Shown piece by piece: positions 1 through 9,317 of a stretch of 64,000 nt of DNA. The translations under genes and the position numbers were made by a program. Each line of letters starts with the position of its first letter. Positions within the stretch are counted from its first letter, which is position 1. The notes below the pieces were generated by a model. It ran no database searches. It saw only the letters and a program-made list of their open reading frames with translations, and was not told the origin of the DNA. Origin of the DNA: Mesorhizobium sp. AR10 (GTDB taxonomy: Bacteria; Pseudomonadota; Alphaproteobacteria; Rhizobiales; Rhizobiaceae); contig NZ_CP080524.1 in the NCBI RefSeq assembly GCF_024746795.1, positions 992,001 through 1,056,000 on the forward strand, read 5' to 3'.

Positions 1-872
1 AGGTTGAAGGACAGGAACAGATCCTTCGGCCAGCTTCTGGCCGCCTCGGTGGCCTTGCGCAGCACCAGTTGCGACAGCGGGCCGATGATGCCGCGCTCTT
101 CGGCGATGGGGATGAAGACCGTCGGCGGCACCGAGCCAAGGTCGCGGTCGGTCCAACGCGCCAGTGTCTCGAAGCCGATGGTCCGGCGGGTGTTCAAATC
201 GACGATCGGCTGGAAATGCGGCTCCACCTCGCCGGCCGAGACGGCACGGCGCAGCGCCTGCTCGATGCGGGTGACGCGCTTGGCGGCTTCTTCCATCTCG
301 CGGGTGTAGACGACAACCCGGCCGCGGCCCGAACGCTTGGCGTGATACAGGGCCGTTTCGGCCTTGTTGACCAGGATTTCCGTGGTTTCGTCGCCCGAGT
401 AGAACAGCGAGCAGCCGACCGAGGCGGAAAGCCTGGCCGTGCGTTCGCCGACATCGTAGGGCGCCGAAAGAATTTCGATCAGCATGCGCGACTTTTCAGC
501 CGCGGCCTCCTCGCTGAACACCATCGGATAGAGGAAGGCGAATTCGTCGGCGCCGATGCGGCAGACGGCGGAATGGCGGTCCATCGACGCGCGCAGCCGC
601 ATCGCCACCTGGATCAGGATATCGTCGCCGGCCTTGTGCCCGAACAGGTCGTTGATCGGCTTGAAGCCGTCGAGGTCGAGAATGCCGACGGTGAACGGCG
701 CCGGGTCCTCGGAACGATCGCTGATCAGGCGGTCGACCTTGTCGAAGAAGCGGCGGTGATTGCCAAGTCCGGTCAACGCATCTGTGAAGGCCAGATCCGT
801 GCTTTCCCTGCTTGCCTGCCCGGTGCCAAACGTCGTTTGCATCGGTGTCCCTGTTTTGATGTCGGAATTCAT
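1..872 (-). CDS. GGDEF/EAL domain protein (3' end outside window)
   Basis: Reading leftwards from an ATG at 872 (alternative in-frame ATG at 842, preceded by AGGGA), the frame stays open to the window edge, so the C-terminus is missing. A GGDEF domain comes first (DLDGFKPINDLFGH, then RIGADEF), followed by the start of an EAL domain (HFQPIVDLNTRR, then FETLARW). Such proteins make or degrade cyclic-di-GMP. Both signatures are off-consensus: GGDEF reads GADEF and EAL reads ETL. Diguanylate cyclase activity may therefore be weak or lost, and the EAL change sits at a metal-binding motif, though the glutamate is kept. No membrane segment is visible at the N-terminus, so a cytosolic protein is likely. 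Family assignment is firm; catalytic status is unknown. Confidence 0.85.
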   Translation of the reverse strand, partial: MNSDIKTGTPMQTTFGTGQASRESTDLAFTDALTGLGNHRRFFDKVDRLISDRSEDPAPFTVGILDLDGFKPINDLFGHKAGDDILIQVAMRLRASMDRHSAVCRIGADEFAFLYPMVFSEEAAAEKSRMLIEILSAPYDVGERTARLSASVGCSLFYSGDETTEILVNKAETALYHAKRSGRGRVVVYTREMEEAAKRVTRIEQALRRAVSAGEVEPHFQPIVDLNTRRTIGFETLARWTDRDLGSVPPTVFIPIAEERGIIGPLSQLVLRKATEAARSWPKDLFLSFN

Positions 873-942
873 GTCCAGACTGGCAGCAAACTCTTTAGGA
901 AAAGTATTTCTGCATCATTTTTTTTCGCTAGCGAACAATTGT

Positions 943-2763
943 TCAGCCGCTGGGCCGGACGCGGTACAATTCGATCGGGTTTCCCCGGGTTTCCGCGATC
1001 GGTTCGAGCCATTCCGGCACGCTGCCGCGCATCAGCCCGGCAAGAAAGCCGTCCGGCGCCTTGGCGGCGAGAAGCTGGCTTTCCCCACTGCCGCGGCACA
1101 GTGCTACAAGGCCCACGTGATGATTTGCCAGGATTGTCCTGGCATCGTTGGCCGATCCCAGGAAAGCATCGAGCGCAAGCAGGTCTCCCGCGACGTTGCG
1201 ATGATAAGGCCCGGCGAAGACGCGGTGCCCGGAATAGGCCAGGATCGGCGATCCCAGGTTGGAAATGGCCAGCACAGTGGTGTTCGGCTGCTGGGCAAGC
1301 GGCGCAAAGGAGACCTTGCGCTCACAGGCCAAATCGGTGCCACTGCCCTTGGCCGCCGCCTTGTTGCCTTCGAAGGCAGTCGACGTCGCCGCCGCAGCGC
1401 CGGTCCAGACGGCGTTCACCGACACCAGCCAGACCGCGACCATGCGCAGCGATACACTGCGCGAGGGATTGGTTTGCGCCCGCTCACGCCATTTTGCGAT
1501 CCAGGCGGAAAGGGGGATCACCGCAAAGGCAATCGAGAATGTCGAGCCGCGGACCTGCCAGGCGCTGACGACGAACGCCACCGCAAGCAGCGCGCCGACA
1601 AGGGTTTCCTGGCGGCGCCAGGGTCCGCGACGAAGGCGAAGCGCCATCAGCACGATCGCCACCAGCGGCGTGGCATAGCGCGCCATCACCGAAGCCGGGT
1701 CTGCCATGATGAGATTGAGCAGCGACTGCGCCTCATCGATGTGGTCGAGCCACAACTCCTTGAGACGCGGATCGAGGTTGGCATAGGGGGCTGCCAGGCA
1801 TTGCGGGAACAGCGACACCACGACAGCGCCGAGCACGAGAGCGAGGAGACCAAGCGACATCAGGCGCCGCCGGCGCGTGTGGCCAGCCGCATCGACCGAA
1901 GCAATGGCCGCAAGGCCTGTTCCGGCGATCGCCGCCACCAAGAATTGCACGGTCGAGAACGCATCGCATTGTGCCTGACCCCAGGCCGACATCGGAATGG
2001 TGGTGACGAAGACGAGAGCCGAGACGCCGGCAAAGCCGAGGCCGAAATCCCTGGCGATCAGCCTTTCGCCACTCGCGTCGACGACAAGCAGCATGGCGAC
2101 GCAGGCGCCAATGGTGGCGACATAGGGGGCGGTTTCCATGCCGATGGCCAGCGTCAGCGCGGCGCACAGGCCCGAAAACAGCGCAGCCCAGCGGCGCACG
2201 GGCGCTTCGAGCAGCAAGCTCAGGCTGGCCATGGTCAGCGTCAGCTGGACATTGTGATGATCAAGGGCGCCCGGTGCGAAGATGCCGATGAAATGCAGGG
2301 CCGCCGCGCCAACGACAACGGCAGGCAGCACGGCACCCTCACCGGCGAAACTGCGCGCCGCGCGGGCAGTGAAAAACACCGCAAGGCAGAAGAACAGCGC
2401 CGGCCACAGCACTTGCGCCACGTTCTCGGCCAGGGCCATGCTGCCGGTCAGGGCCGATGCGACAAGAACGATGGCGGCGAGCGGCGCGTCGACCAGCCGC
2501 GACCAGTGCATGACGAAGCCGCCTTCCGGCCCCATCCTGTACTGATGCAGATCGAACCAGCCCTGGCCGGCCAGCATGTCGCGAACCTCGACCAGACGCA
2601 GCAGGCTGTCATTGTCGCCACCGGCATTGGTCAGTTCCCTGAAGCCGCCAAAGGCGTTGACGGCAAATGCCACCAGCGTCGCCAGCAACGCCAGCATGAG
2701 GTCCGCTCGCCAGGAGGCGCGCGCATCGTTTTTGGATGGCATCGCGGCAAGGGCAGTGGTCAT
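943..2763 (-). CDS. polytopic membrane protein, GT-C-like
   Basis: A 606-residue integral membrane protein with roughly ten or more hydrophobic helices. An acidic stretch (GGDNDSLLRLVEVRDML) lies in the first extracytoplasmic loop after helix 1, and a soluble tail of about 170 residues follows the last helix. This architecture, with an acidic first loop, is what GT-C fold enzymes show (polyprenyl-phosphate-sugar-dependent glycosyltransferases such as PMT, ArnT and STT3). It lies downstream of a GT2 and a GtrA gene on the same strand, which fits the acceptor-transferring step of a three-component system. I do not recognise a named family with certainty; the function is inferred from fold and context. 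The start at 2763 is the first ATG; 2742 is also possible. Confidence 0.75.
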   Translation of the reverse strand: MTTALAAMPSKNDARASWRADLMLALLATLVAFAVNAFGGFRELTNAGGDNDSLLRLVEVRDMLAGQGWFDLHQYRMGPEGGFVMHWSRLVDAPLAAIVLVASALTGSMALAENVAQVLWPALFFCLAVFFTARAARSFAGEGAVLPAVVVGAAALHFIGIFAPGALDHHNVQLTLTMASLSLLLEAPVRRWAALFSGLCAALTLAIGMETAPYVATIGACVAMLLVVDASGERLIARDFGLGFAGVSALVFVTTIPMSAWGQAQCDAFSTVQFLVAAIAGTGLAAIASVDAAGHTRRRRLMSLGLLALVLGAVVVSLFPQCLAAPYANLDPRLKELWLDHIDEAQSLLNLIMADPASVMARYATPLVAIVLMALRLRRGPWRRQETLVGALLAVAFVVSAWQVRGSTFSIAFAVIPLSAWIAKWRERAQTNPSRSVSLRMVAVWLVSVNAVWTGAAAATSTAFEGNKAAAKGSGTDLACERKVSFAPLAQQPNTTVLAISNLGSPILAYSGHRVFAGPYHRNVAGDLLALDAFLGSANDARTILANHHVGLVALCRGSGESQLLAAKAPDGFLAGLMRGSVPEWLEPIAETRGNPIELYRVRPSG

Positions 2764-2846
2764 GAGATGGGCTTTCAGCCTGTGTTTGACGGAGCAGGCT
2801 AGCGCCGCTCACTTCACAAAGCGTAAAGTGGCGCGCAAAAATCGAG

Positions 2847-3245
2847 CTAGTCGCGCACCGGAAACACCCACAGCGACGACAGAACGTAGCTCACCGCGCT
2901 TGCGGCAACCGTCGTCAGCGCCGACATGGCAACAGGCGACATGCCGAAACACGCCACCGCTACATGCGACACCAGGCCCGAAAACACTGCGCATCCGACC
3001 TGCAGCACAAGATAGCGCGGCATCGCGCTTGCATGATCGTGCTGTCCGCCGAATGTCCAGCCGCGCTGCGCGGAATAGGCAACGACGACGGCGATCGCAT
3101 AGGCGACGACACTGCCGATGAAGGGCGAAAAGCCCAGCGAAACCAGCAGCCACGAGAGAGCGAACAGCAGCAATGCGGCACCGACGCCCACCGTCACGAA
3201 CCGGAACAGGCGTGTCTGCACAAAGGCTGGCAATATCTCGCTCAT
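2847..3245 (-). CDS. GtrA-family membrane protein
   Basis: A 132-residue protein with four hydrophobic helices and the GtrA/DPMS pattern (RFVTVGVGAALL near the N-terminus, AYSAQRGWTF in the middle, a final SSLWVF). GtrA proteins are thought to flip polyprenyl-phosphate-linked sugars across the inner membrane. The start ATG overlaps the stop of the upstream GT2 gene by four bases (ATGA), showing translational coupling. With the GT2 and the GT-C-like protein it makes a plausible sugar-lipid synthesis, flipping and transfer set. The substrate is unknown. Confidence 0.85.
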   Translation of the reverse strand: MSEILPAFVQTRLFRFVTVGVGAALLLFALSWLLVSLGFSPFIGSVVAYAIAVVVAYSAQRGWTFGGQHDHASAMPRYLVLQVGCAVFSGLVSHVAVACFGMSPVAMSALTTVAASAVSYVLSSLWVFPVRD

Positions 3246-4477
3246 GCTTCGTCGCGCGGCGCCATAGAATCAGTCTGGCCGGATTTCATCCGCTTGACCG
3301 GTATTTCGAGGACACCGAGCAGAAAGGCCGAGAAAAAGGCCTGGAATGAAATGACGATCAGGCTCAGGCCGAGGACGACGATGCGCGGGATTTCGGAATC
3401 GTAGAGCTGGCCAAAGCCGAGATGCGCCCAGCGCGCCACGGCATAGCCGAAGAACAGCACGCCGCCGGCAAAGCAGATGCCGGCATTGGCGGCAAGACGG
3501 TCGGTGCTGATGGTTCTGGTCAGCCAGTCGGAACGACTGCTCGCCGGCAGAATACCGGTTATCTCGGCATAGTAGCGCGAAATGGCACCGAAGGTGATGA
3601 GCTGGACGCCGGTGACGACCATGAAGCAGGCGGCGACGAAGGTGTTGAGGTCTAGCGACAGATTGTCGATCACGCGCAGCGGCCCGAACACCAGCAGCGC
3701 TGCAAACAACAGGCCGAGACCGCCGAGCACCGTGCCCGGTATGAAGAACATCCAGCGCGGATTGTAGATCAGCAGAAACTTCAGATGCCGCCAGCCGTCG
3801 CGCCAGGTCCGCAGATGCGGCGGCCGGCTGCGGCCGTCGGGCTTGAGAGTGGTCGGCACTTCCTCGATGCGCAGCCCGGCAAGGGCGCCGCGCACCACCA
3901 TCTCGCTGGCGAATTCCATGCCTGTCGTCTGCAGGTCGAGCTTCCGGATGCTCTCGGTGTTGAAGCCGCGCAGGCCGCAGTGGAAATCACCGGTCTTGAT
4001 GCGGAAGAACAGGCGGCCGACAAAGCTGAGCACCGGGTTGCCGAGATAGCGGTGCAGCGGCGGCATGGCGCCGGCCTCGATGCCGCCCTGGAAGCGATTG
4101 CCCATGACCAGGTCGGCGCCATCGCGCAGCCGCGAGACGAACGCTTCCAGCGCGCCGAAATCATAGCTGTCGTCGGCATCGCCCATGATGATGAAGCGGC
4201 CCTTGGCGGCGGCAATGCCGCCCAGCAGGGCCGCGCCATAGCCTTTCTGTGGCACCGGCACAACGCGCGCGCCCATGTCCGCGGCGATCTGCTGCGATCC
4301 GTCGGTGCTGCCGTTGTCGGCGATCAGCACCTCGCCGGAGATGCATGCCTTGTCGAGGAAGGATTTCGCCTTGCCGATGCAGATGGCCAGCGTCTCGGCC
4401 TCGTTGAGGCACGGCATGAGGATGGTGAGTTCGAGCTGTCTGGCCGAGGCGGCGCGGATGGTTGTGACGGCGTTCAT
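3242..4477 (-). CDS. GT2 family glycosyltransferase, dolichol-P-mannose synthase-like
   Basis: A 411-residue protein. The N-terminal GT-A domain (about residues 15-235) has LTILMPCLNEAETL, an ADNGSTDGS nucleotide-binding stretch and a metal-binding MGDADDS (DXD-type). The C-terminal part carries about four hydrophobic helices. The family moves a sugar from a nucleotide donor to polyprenyl phosphate on the cytoplasmic face. I chose ATG 4477 because the protein from there begins directly before the GT2 fold; the frame is open about 50 codons further upstream, but that part is Arg-rich and unlike the family. It is the first gene of the GT2-GtrA-membrane protein operon. Confidence 0.88.
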   Translation of the reverse strand: MNAVTTIRAASARQLELTILMPCLNEAETLAICIGKAKSFLDKACISGEVLIADNGSTDGSQQIAADMGARVVPVPQKGYGAALLGGIAAAKGRFIIMGDADDSYDFGALEAFVSRLRDGADLVMGNRFQGGIEAGAMPPLHRYLGNPVLSFVGRLFFRIKTGDFHCGLRGFNTESIRKLDLQTTGMEFASEMVVRGALAGLRIEEVPTTLKPDGRSRPPHLRTWRDGWRHLKFLLIYNPRWMFFIPGTVLGGLGLLFAALLVFGPLRVIDNLSLDLNTFVAACFMVVTGVQLITFGAISRYYAEITGILPASSRSDWLTRTISTDRLAANAGICFAGGVLFFGYAVARWAHLGFGQLYDSEIPRIVVLGLSLIVISFQAFFSAFLLGVLEIPVKRMKSGQTDSMAPRDEA

Positions 4478-4705
4478 GGTCGTTGTTCCATCGAGGGCCC
4501 GGTGCGGCATCTTGCCGGGGAATTCGGCGCTTACCCTTGCACGGCAAGGCTTAAGAAAACGATGACGCGCAGCCTTGCCTTGTCTCCAATGGGCGGAGAG
4601 GCCGAGCCTGCGGCCGGCTGATCGCAATCTTCAAAATGTCGCGATTGGCAGACGCGCGGCGAGGCTGTACAGGCTGTTGCCGACCCGACCTGCCGGAGAC
4701 CCGCC

Positions 4706-5647
4706 ATGAAGCTGAAAATCGCCGTCCAGATGGACCATATCTCCACCGTCTCGATCGCCGGCGACACATCCTTTGCGCTGTCGCTGGAAGCGCAGCGGCG
4801 CGGCCACCAGCTGTTCCACTACACGCCCGACCGGCTGTCGCTGCGCGACGGCAAGGTGTTTGCCCGCATCGAGGAAATGCAGGTCCGCGACGAGAAGAGC
4901 AACCACTATACGCTGGGCGAGAAGGTGCGCACCGACCTGTCGGAAATGGATGTCATCCTGCTGCGCCAGGATCCGCCCTTCGACATGAACTATATCACCA
5001 CCACGCACATTCTGGAGCGCATCCATCCCGAGACGCTGGTGGTCAACGACCCGGCCTGGGTGCGCAACAGCCCGGAAAAGATTTTTGTCACCGAGTTTTC
5101 CGACCTGATGCCGGACACGCTGATCACCAAGGACCCACTCGAGGTTGCCGCCTTCCGAAAGGAGTTCGGCGACATCATCGTCAAGCCGCTCTATGGCAAT
5201 GGCGGCGCCGGCATCTTCCATCTGCTGGAGGGCGACCGCAACCTCGCCTCGCTGCTGGAAATGTTCGGCCAGATGTTCCGCGAGCCCTACATCGTGCAGC
5301 GCTATCTCAAGGACGTGCGCAAGGGCGACAAGCGCATCATCCTGATCGACGGCGAGCCAGTCGGCGCCATCAACCGGGTGCCGGCCGAGCATGATTCCCG
5401 CTCCAACATGCATGTCGGCGGCCGCGCCGAAAAGACCGAGCTGACGGCGCGCGAGCGCGAGATCTGCGCCCGCATCGGCCCGTCGCTGAAGGAGCGCGGC
5501 TTTATCCTTGTCGGTATCGACGTCATCGGCGACTACATGACCGAGATCAACGTGACGTCGCCGACTGGCGTGCGCGAGGTGCAGCGTTTTGGCGGCGCCG
5601 ACATCGCCAGCCTGTTCTGGGATGCCGTTGAAGGGAAGAGGCGCTAG
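4706..5647 (+). CDS. gshB: glutathione synthetase
   Basis: A 313-residue ATP-grasp enzyme that joins gamma-glutamylcysteine and glycine to make glutathione, in the cytosol. The N-terminal domain starts [10 protein letters not shown] and holds [11 protein letters not shown] (about residues 86-96), characteristic of GshB. The ATP-grasp part has the flexible loop YGNGGAGIF (163-171), and the terminal metal-binding stretch reads EINVTSPTG. Length matches the family (about 315). It is monocistronic here, divergent from the glycosyltransferase operon and convergent with the RTX gene. Confidence 0.97.
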   Translation: MKLKIAVQMDHISTVSIAGDTSFALSLEAQRRGHQLFHYTPDRLSLRDGKVFARIEEMQVRDEKSNHYTLGEKVRTDLSEMDVILLRQDPPFDMNYITTTHILERIHPETLVVNDPAWVRNSPEKIFVTEFSDLMPDTLITKDPLEVAAFRKEFGDIIVKPLYGNGGAGIFHLLEGDRNLASLLEMFGQMFREPYIVQRYLKDVRKGDKRIILIDGEPVGAINRVPAEHDSRSNMHVGGRAEKTELTAREREICARIGPSLKERGFILVGIDVIGDYMTEINVTSPTGVREVQRFGGADIASLFWDAVEGKRR

Positions 5648-5689
5648 CCTACTAGGTCCATGTAACCAACCGCGCCCACAGATCCGCGT

Positions 5690-7195
5690 CTAGACCACAA
5701 AGAAGTCGTCCGCGGTGAGCCAGGTGCCCGGGTCCACAGTGGCGAACTGGACAGCCGCCGCTCCGCCCGCCCCGTCCTCATCGAACAGCAGAGCGCCGAT
5801 CGCGTCGTCGTAGATGATGTGGTCGCTGTCATCGACGGCTTTATTGCCGACCGCGAAAACCGCAGCGAAAAGCGGGCCGGCCGACAGCCCGACGAATACG
5901 GAGCTGTCCAGCCGGAACACATCATCAGGCGCATCGAAGTCGTCGATACTGTCGTGGTTCGCCGGTCCAACTGCGTCGAACACGAAGACATCCCGCCCCG
6001 CCCCGCCGGCCAGCCGGTCGCGGCCGGCACCGCCATTGAGGATGTCGTCGCCAGCGCCGCCGCGCAGGTCGTCGGAGCCAGCGCCGCCGTCGAGAAAGTC
6101 GTCGCCAGCGTCACCGCGGATGCCGTCCGTGCCCGCACCGCCACTTATCTGGTCATTGCCGGCGTCGCCCTTCAGCCAATCGGTGCCCGCGCCGCCGATG
6201 ATCGTGTCGGCGCCGGCGCCGCCGAACAGCTGGTCATGGCCGGCGCCGCCGTCGATCGTATCGTTGAACGGGGTGCCGGTGATGCGGTCGCCGCCGCCCA
6301 GTGCGGCGACGAGCACGGCATGATCGTAGCTTTCATAGCTCACGATGTTCGTGGCGTCGGTCAGCGTGAGGGATTCGGCCGGCGGCGTGACCGTGATCGC
6401 AATCGTCGCCACATTACTGTTTCCCTGGCCGTCCGTAGCGTAGACCGTAAAGCTGTCGGTGCCGACGAAGCCGGCCGCGGGCGTGTAGTCGAACAGATTG
6501 TCGCTCAGAAAGTCCGCATGATAGTGCAGGCTGGTGCCGTAGTGACCCTGGTGAAACGGGTAATGGTTGCCGTCGAAATTCGTGCTCTGCTCAAGGCTGC
6601 CGTGGTCCGGCCCGTCGACGACGACAAAGCTCAAGAGATCGTAGTCGGCATCCGCCGCGCTGAATTTGATGTCGTCGAGAAATTGCCCCTGCGAAACCGA
6701 CACATTCAGATTGGCGGCCGTGGGCGCATGATTGACGAAGGTGTCGGGCTGAAGCGCGCCGCCTTCCAGGATGATCTGATGCTGACCGTACTGGGTGTTT
6801 TCGCCGCCGAAATATTCGTTCGCCCCGATCCATGTCACCGTCAGGCTGTCGGGACTGTTGGCGTTGACCGAGACGATCCGCGCCGACAGGAAGGCCGCCT
6901 GGTCGGACACGCTGCGGATAAAGTTGCCTTCGTTGTCGAAGACCTGCGTTTCCACTGTCGTCCAGGTCTCGGTCCTGCCCTCATGGGTGAAGCTGGTGAT
7001 GGTGAAGAAGCCGTCGAAGACATCGACCGAAGCCAGGTCGATCCCACCGAACGGGAAATCCGACTTTGCTCCTATCGGTCCGATCACGTCGCCGTCGGTT
7101 TCCGTGATGCTGAAAAGGACCGCGTCAGGGCTCGGATTGGGGTTGTCGGGTTCTTCCCATACGGTGAGCTCACTGCCATTGCTTAAGGTCGGCAT
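5690..7195 (-). CDS. RTX calcium-binding repeat protein, likely type I secreted
   Basis: A 501-residue protein with no N-terminal signal peptide. The first about 180 residues are unrecognised. A cadherin-like segment (FDYTPAAGFVGTDSFTVYA) follows, then about a dozen glycine-rich nonapeptides of the form GGAGxDxLx (roughly residues 295-410) that bind calcium. The C-terminal tail ends DDFFVV, a hydrophobic end typical of type I secretion signals. The start at 7195 is backed by GAGGA 9 bases upstream; the frame is open 21 codons further. No hlyBD/tolC genes lie nearby, so export would use a transporter encoded elsewhere. Acidic, repeat-rich composition fits secretion. Confidence 0.88.
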   Translation of the reverse strand: MPTLSNGSELTVWEEPDNPNPSPDAVLFSITETDGDVIGPIGAKSDFPFGGIDLASVDVFDGFFTITSFTHEGRTETWTTVETQVFDNEGNFIRSVSDQAAFLSARIVSVNANSPDSLTVTWIGANEYFGGENTQYGQHQIILEGGALQPDTFVNHAPTAANLNVSVSQGQFLDDIKFSAADADYDLLSFVVVDGPDHGSLEQSTNFDGNHYPFHQGHYGTSLHYHADFLSDNLFDYTPAAGFVGTDSFTVYATDGQGNSNVATIAITVTPPAESLTLTDATNIVSYESYDHAVLVAALGGGDRITGTPFNDTIDGGAGHDQLFGGAGADTIIGGAGTDWLKGDAGNDQISGGAGTDGIRGDAGDDFLDGGAGSDDLRGGAGDDILNGGAGRDRLAGGAGRDVFVFDAVGPANHDSIDDFDAPDDVFRLDSSVFVGLSAGPLFAAVFAVGNKAVDDSDHIIYDDAIGALLFDEDGAGGAAAVQFATVDPGTWLTADDFFVV

Positions 7196-7505
7196 CTGTC
7201 GATCCTCGCTTTTGCGCTTGGACGCGCTGCGGATGCTCCCCGATCGCAACGATAACATCGTACGCGCGTCGGATCGGTGACAAACCCAACCGCCCTTCGC
7301 CTTCTTCCAATGTGGTTAATTATGTCTCTCGGACGGATGGAGTTCATTGGTCAGCCGGCAAGCAGAGGCTGGGCGACCGCGCTTCGACACTGCATGTTCC
7401 TGTAATGTTCTTGCTTAACTCAGAAATCTGTGGTTGTCTTCACCTGACGTCGCTCACCGCCCGGTCGCACCGGCTTTGGGCGAACCTGTATCCGGGGGCA
7501 TAAAA
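7196..7505. other. divergent intergenic region, RTX gene / comM
   Basis: About 310 bases between two divergent start codons. It should hold both promoters. I see no strong palindrome, RNA gene or small ORF with a convincing ribosome binding site. The part near 7300-7420 is locally AT-richer. Confidence 0.4.
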
Positions 7506-9038
7506 ATGGTGGCGCGGGTTCGCACGGTCGCTTTCCAGGGCATCGAGGCCGTGCCGGTCGACGTGCAGGTGATGATCGCGCCGGGCAAGGTCAACATGCA
7601 CATCGTCGGCCTGGCCGACAAGGCGGTGGCCGAAAGCCGCGAACGGGTGCAGGCCGCACTCCATGCCTCCGGCCTGTCGATGCCGTCGAAGAAGGTCACG
7701 GTCAATCTGGCGCCTGCCGACCTGCCCAAGGAAGGCAGCCACTACGACCTCCCCATCGCGCTCGGCCTGATGGCGGCGCTCGGCGCCATTCCGGGCGACA
7801 TGCTGGCGGGCTATGTCGTGCTTGGCGAGTTGTCGCTCGACGGCACCATCGCCGCGGTCGCCGGCGCGCTGCCGGCGGCGATTGGCGCCAATGCCGAGGG
7901 CAAGGGCCTGATCTGCCCGTTCGGCTGCGGGCCGGAGGCGGCGTGGGCCGGCAAAGATTTCGACATACTGGCGCCGCGGAGCCTGATTGCCATCGCCAAT
8001 CATTTTCGCGGCACGCAGGTGCTGTCGCGGCCGGAAGCCGGCATCCATGCCTCGGCGCGCGACCTGCCTGACCTCTCCGACATCAAGGGCCAGGAGAGCG
8101 CCAAGCGGGCGCTGGAGGTGGCGGCAGCCGGCGGTCATAATCTGCTTATGGTCGGACCGCCAGGGTCCGGCAAATCTATGCTGGCGCAGCGGCTGCCGTC
8201 GATCCTGCCGCCGCTGGCGCCGAAGGAGTTGCTCGAAGTCTCGATGATCGCCTCGGTAGCCGGCGAACTCGGCGAAGGCAAGCTGACCGATCGGCGGCCG
8301 TTCCGCGCCCCGCATCATTCGGCGTCGATGGCGGCGATGGTCGGCGGCGGCCTGAGGGCGCGGCCGGGCGAGGTGTCGCTTGCCCATCACGGCGTGCTGT
8401 TCCTCGACGAGTTTCCCGAATTCACGCCGCAGACGCTCGATGCGCTGCGCCAGCCGCTGGAGACCGGCGACTGCATGATCGCGCGCGCCAACCATCGCGT
8501 CACCTATCCGGCGCGCATCCAGCTGGTCGCGGCGATGAACCCGTGCCGCTGCGGCATGGCCGGCGAGCCGGGCTATCGCTGCCTGCGCGGCGAGCGCTGC
8601 CGTACCGACTACCAGGCGCGCATTTCCGGCCCGCTGCTCGACCGCATCGATCTCAGGATCGAAGTGCCGGCGGTCTCGGCCGGCGATTTGATCCGGCCTG
8701 ATAGGGCGGAGAAGAGTGCTGCCGTGGCGTTGCGCGTGGCGCGCGCCCGCACCATCCAGCGCGAGCGTTTTGAGCGGCTCGGCGTCACCAGCGCCACCAC
8801 CAATGCGCATTGCTCGCCTTCCGTCATCGAGGAGATCGCCATGCCGGATGCCGCCGGCCTTTCGCTGCTGAAAGATGCCAGCGAAAAGCTCGGCTTTTCC
8901 GCGCGCGCCTATCATCGCGTGTTGAAAGTGGCGCGGACGCTGGCCGATCTCGAGGCCAGCGAGACGGTCGGCCGCATCCATCTGGCGGAAGCGATTTCCT
9001 ACCGCATGAGCTCGGAGCGGGTGGCGCAGGCGGCGTAA
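7506..9038 (+). CDS. comM: YifB/ComM-family Mg-chelatase-like AAA+ ATPase
   Basis: A 510-residue protein. The N-terminal Lon-protease-like fold (about 1-165) starts VARVRTVAFQGIEAV. The AAA+ core has Walker A GPPGSGKS (about 217-224), a Walker B-like LFLDEFPEF, the family-typical APHHSAS and the MNPCRCG motif near 344. A C-terminal Mg-chelatase_C domain follows. ComM acts as a DNA helicase promoting branch migration during natural transformation in gamma- and other proteobacteria; the role in rhizobia is less clear. The start ATG at 7506 follows GGGGG at a good distance. Length fits the family (about 510). Confidence 0.93.
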   Translation: MVARVRTVAFQGIEAVPVDVQVMIAPGKVNMHIVGLADKAVAESRERVQAALHASGLSMPSKKVTVNLAPADLPKEGSHYDLPIALGLMAALGAIPGDMLAGYVVLGELSLDGTIAAVAGALPAAIGANAEGKGLICPFGCGPEAAWAGKDFDILAPRSLIAIANHFRGTQVLSRPEAGIHASARDLPDLSDIKGQESAKRALEVAAAGGHNLLMVGPPGSGKSMLAQRLPSILPPLAPKELLEVSMIASVAGELGEGKLTDRRPFRAPHHSASMAAMVGGGLRARPGEVSLAHHGVLFLDEFPEFTPQTLDALRQPLETGDCMIARANHRVTYPARIQLVAAMNPCRCGMAGEPGYRCLRGERCRTDYQARISGPLLDRIDLRIEVPAVSAGDLIRPDRAEKSAAVALRVARARTIQRERFERLGVTSATTNAHCSPSVIEEIAMPDAAGLSLLKDASEKLGFSARAYHRVLKVARTLADLEASETVGRIHLAEAISYRMSSERVAQAA

Positions 9039-9044
9039 AGCTGG

Positions 9045-9231
9045 CCCCCTTCTCCCCGTTTACGGGGAGAAGGTCCCGGCAGGGGGATGAGGGGCGGCGC
9101 AGGCGCTCGTCCAGCCAGGCGCAACCACTCATCCGCCTTCGAGGGTATGCGGCGCTGCGCATAACCCGATGACCGCCGCGCTGCCCCTCATCTGGCTGCC
9201 GCCATCTTCTCCCCGTTCACGGGGAGAAGGG
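9045..9231. repeat. REP-A inverted pair (REPIN-like)
   Basis: Two inverted copies of a palindromic repeat. The left copy (9045-9100) runs from a hairpin, TTCTCCCCG then CGGGGAGAA, into CCGGCAGGGGGATGAGGGG. The right copy (9176-9231) is its inverse. The spacer of about 75 bases has no gene. It lies between the convergent 3' ends of comM and glcB, so the hairpins may also stop transcription. A second REP-A pair is at 54622-54796 with its arms the other way round. Confidence 0.8.
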
Positions 9232-9317
9232 CGCTCTCACCATCGATTTCGCCAGTCGCTAGCACCTCATGCGCGTGACGTGCCAGCTCACGGCGTTGCT
9301 CGAAACAAACGCTGGCG

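Noticed and set aside
933..944. GAACAATTGTTC palindrome between the membrane protein and GGDEF genes
   Set aside because: Overlaps a stop codon; too short and not followed by a T tract on either strand to call a terminator or operator.
69..2802. Large plus-strand open frames over the GGDEF/EAL and membrane protein genes
   Set aside because: Arg/His-rich translations without any family pattern; shadows of the minus-strand genes.
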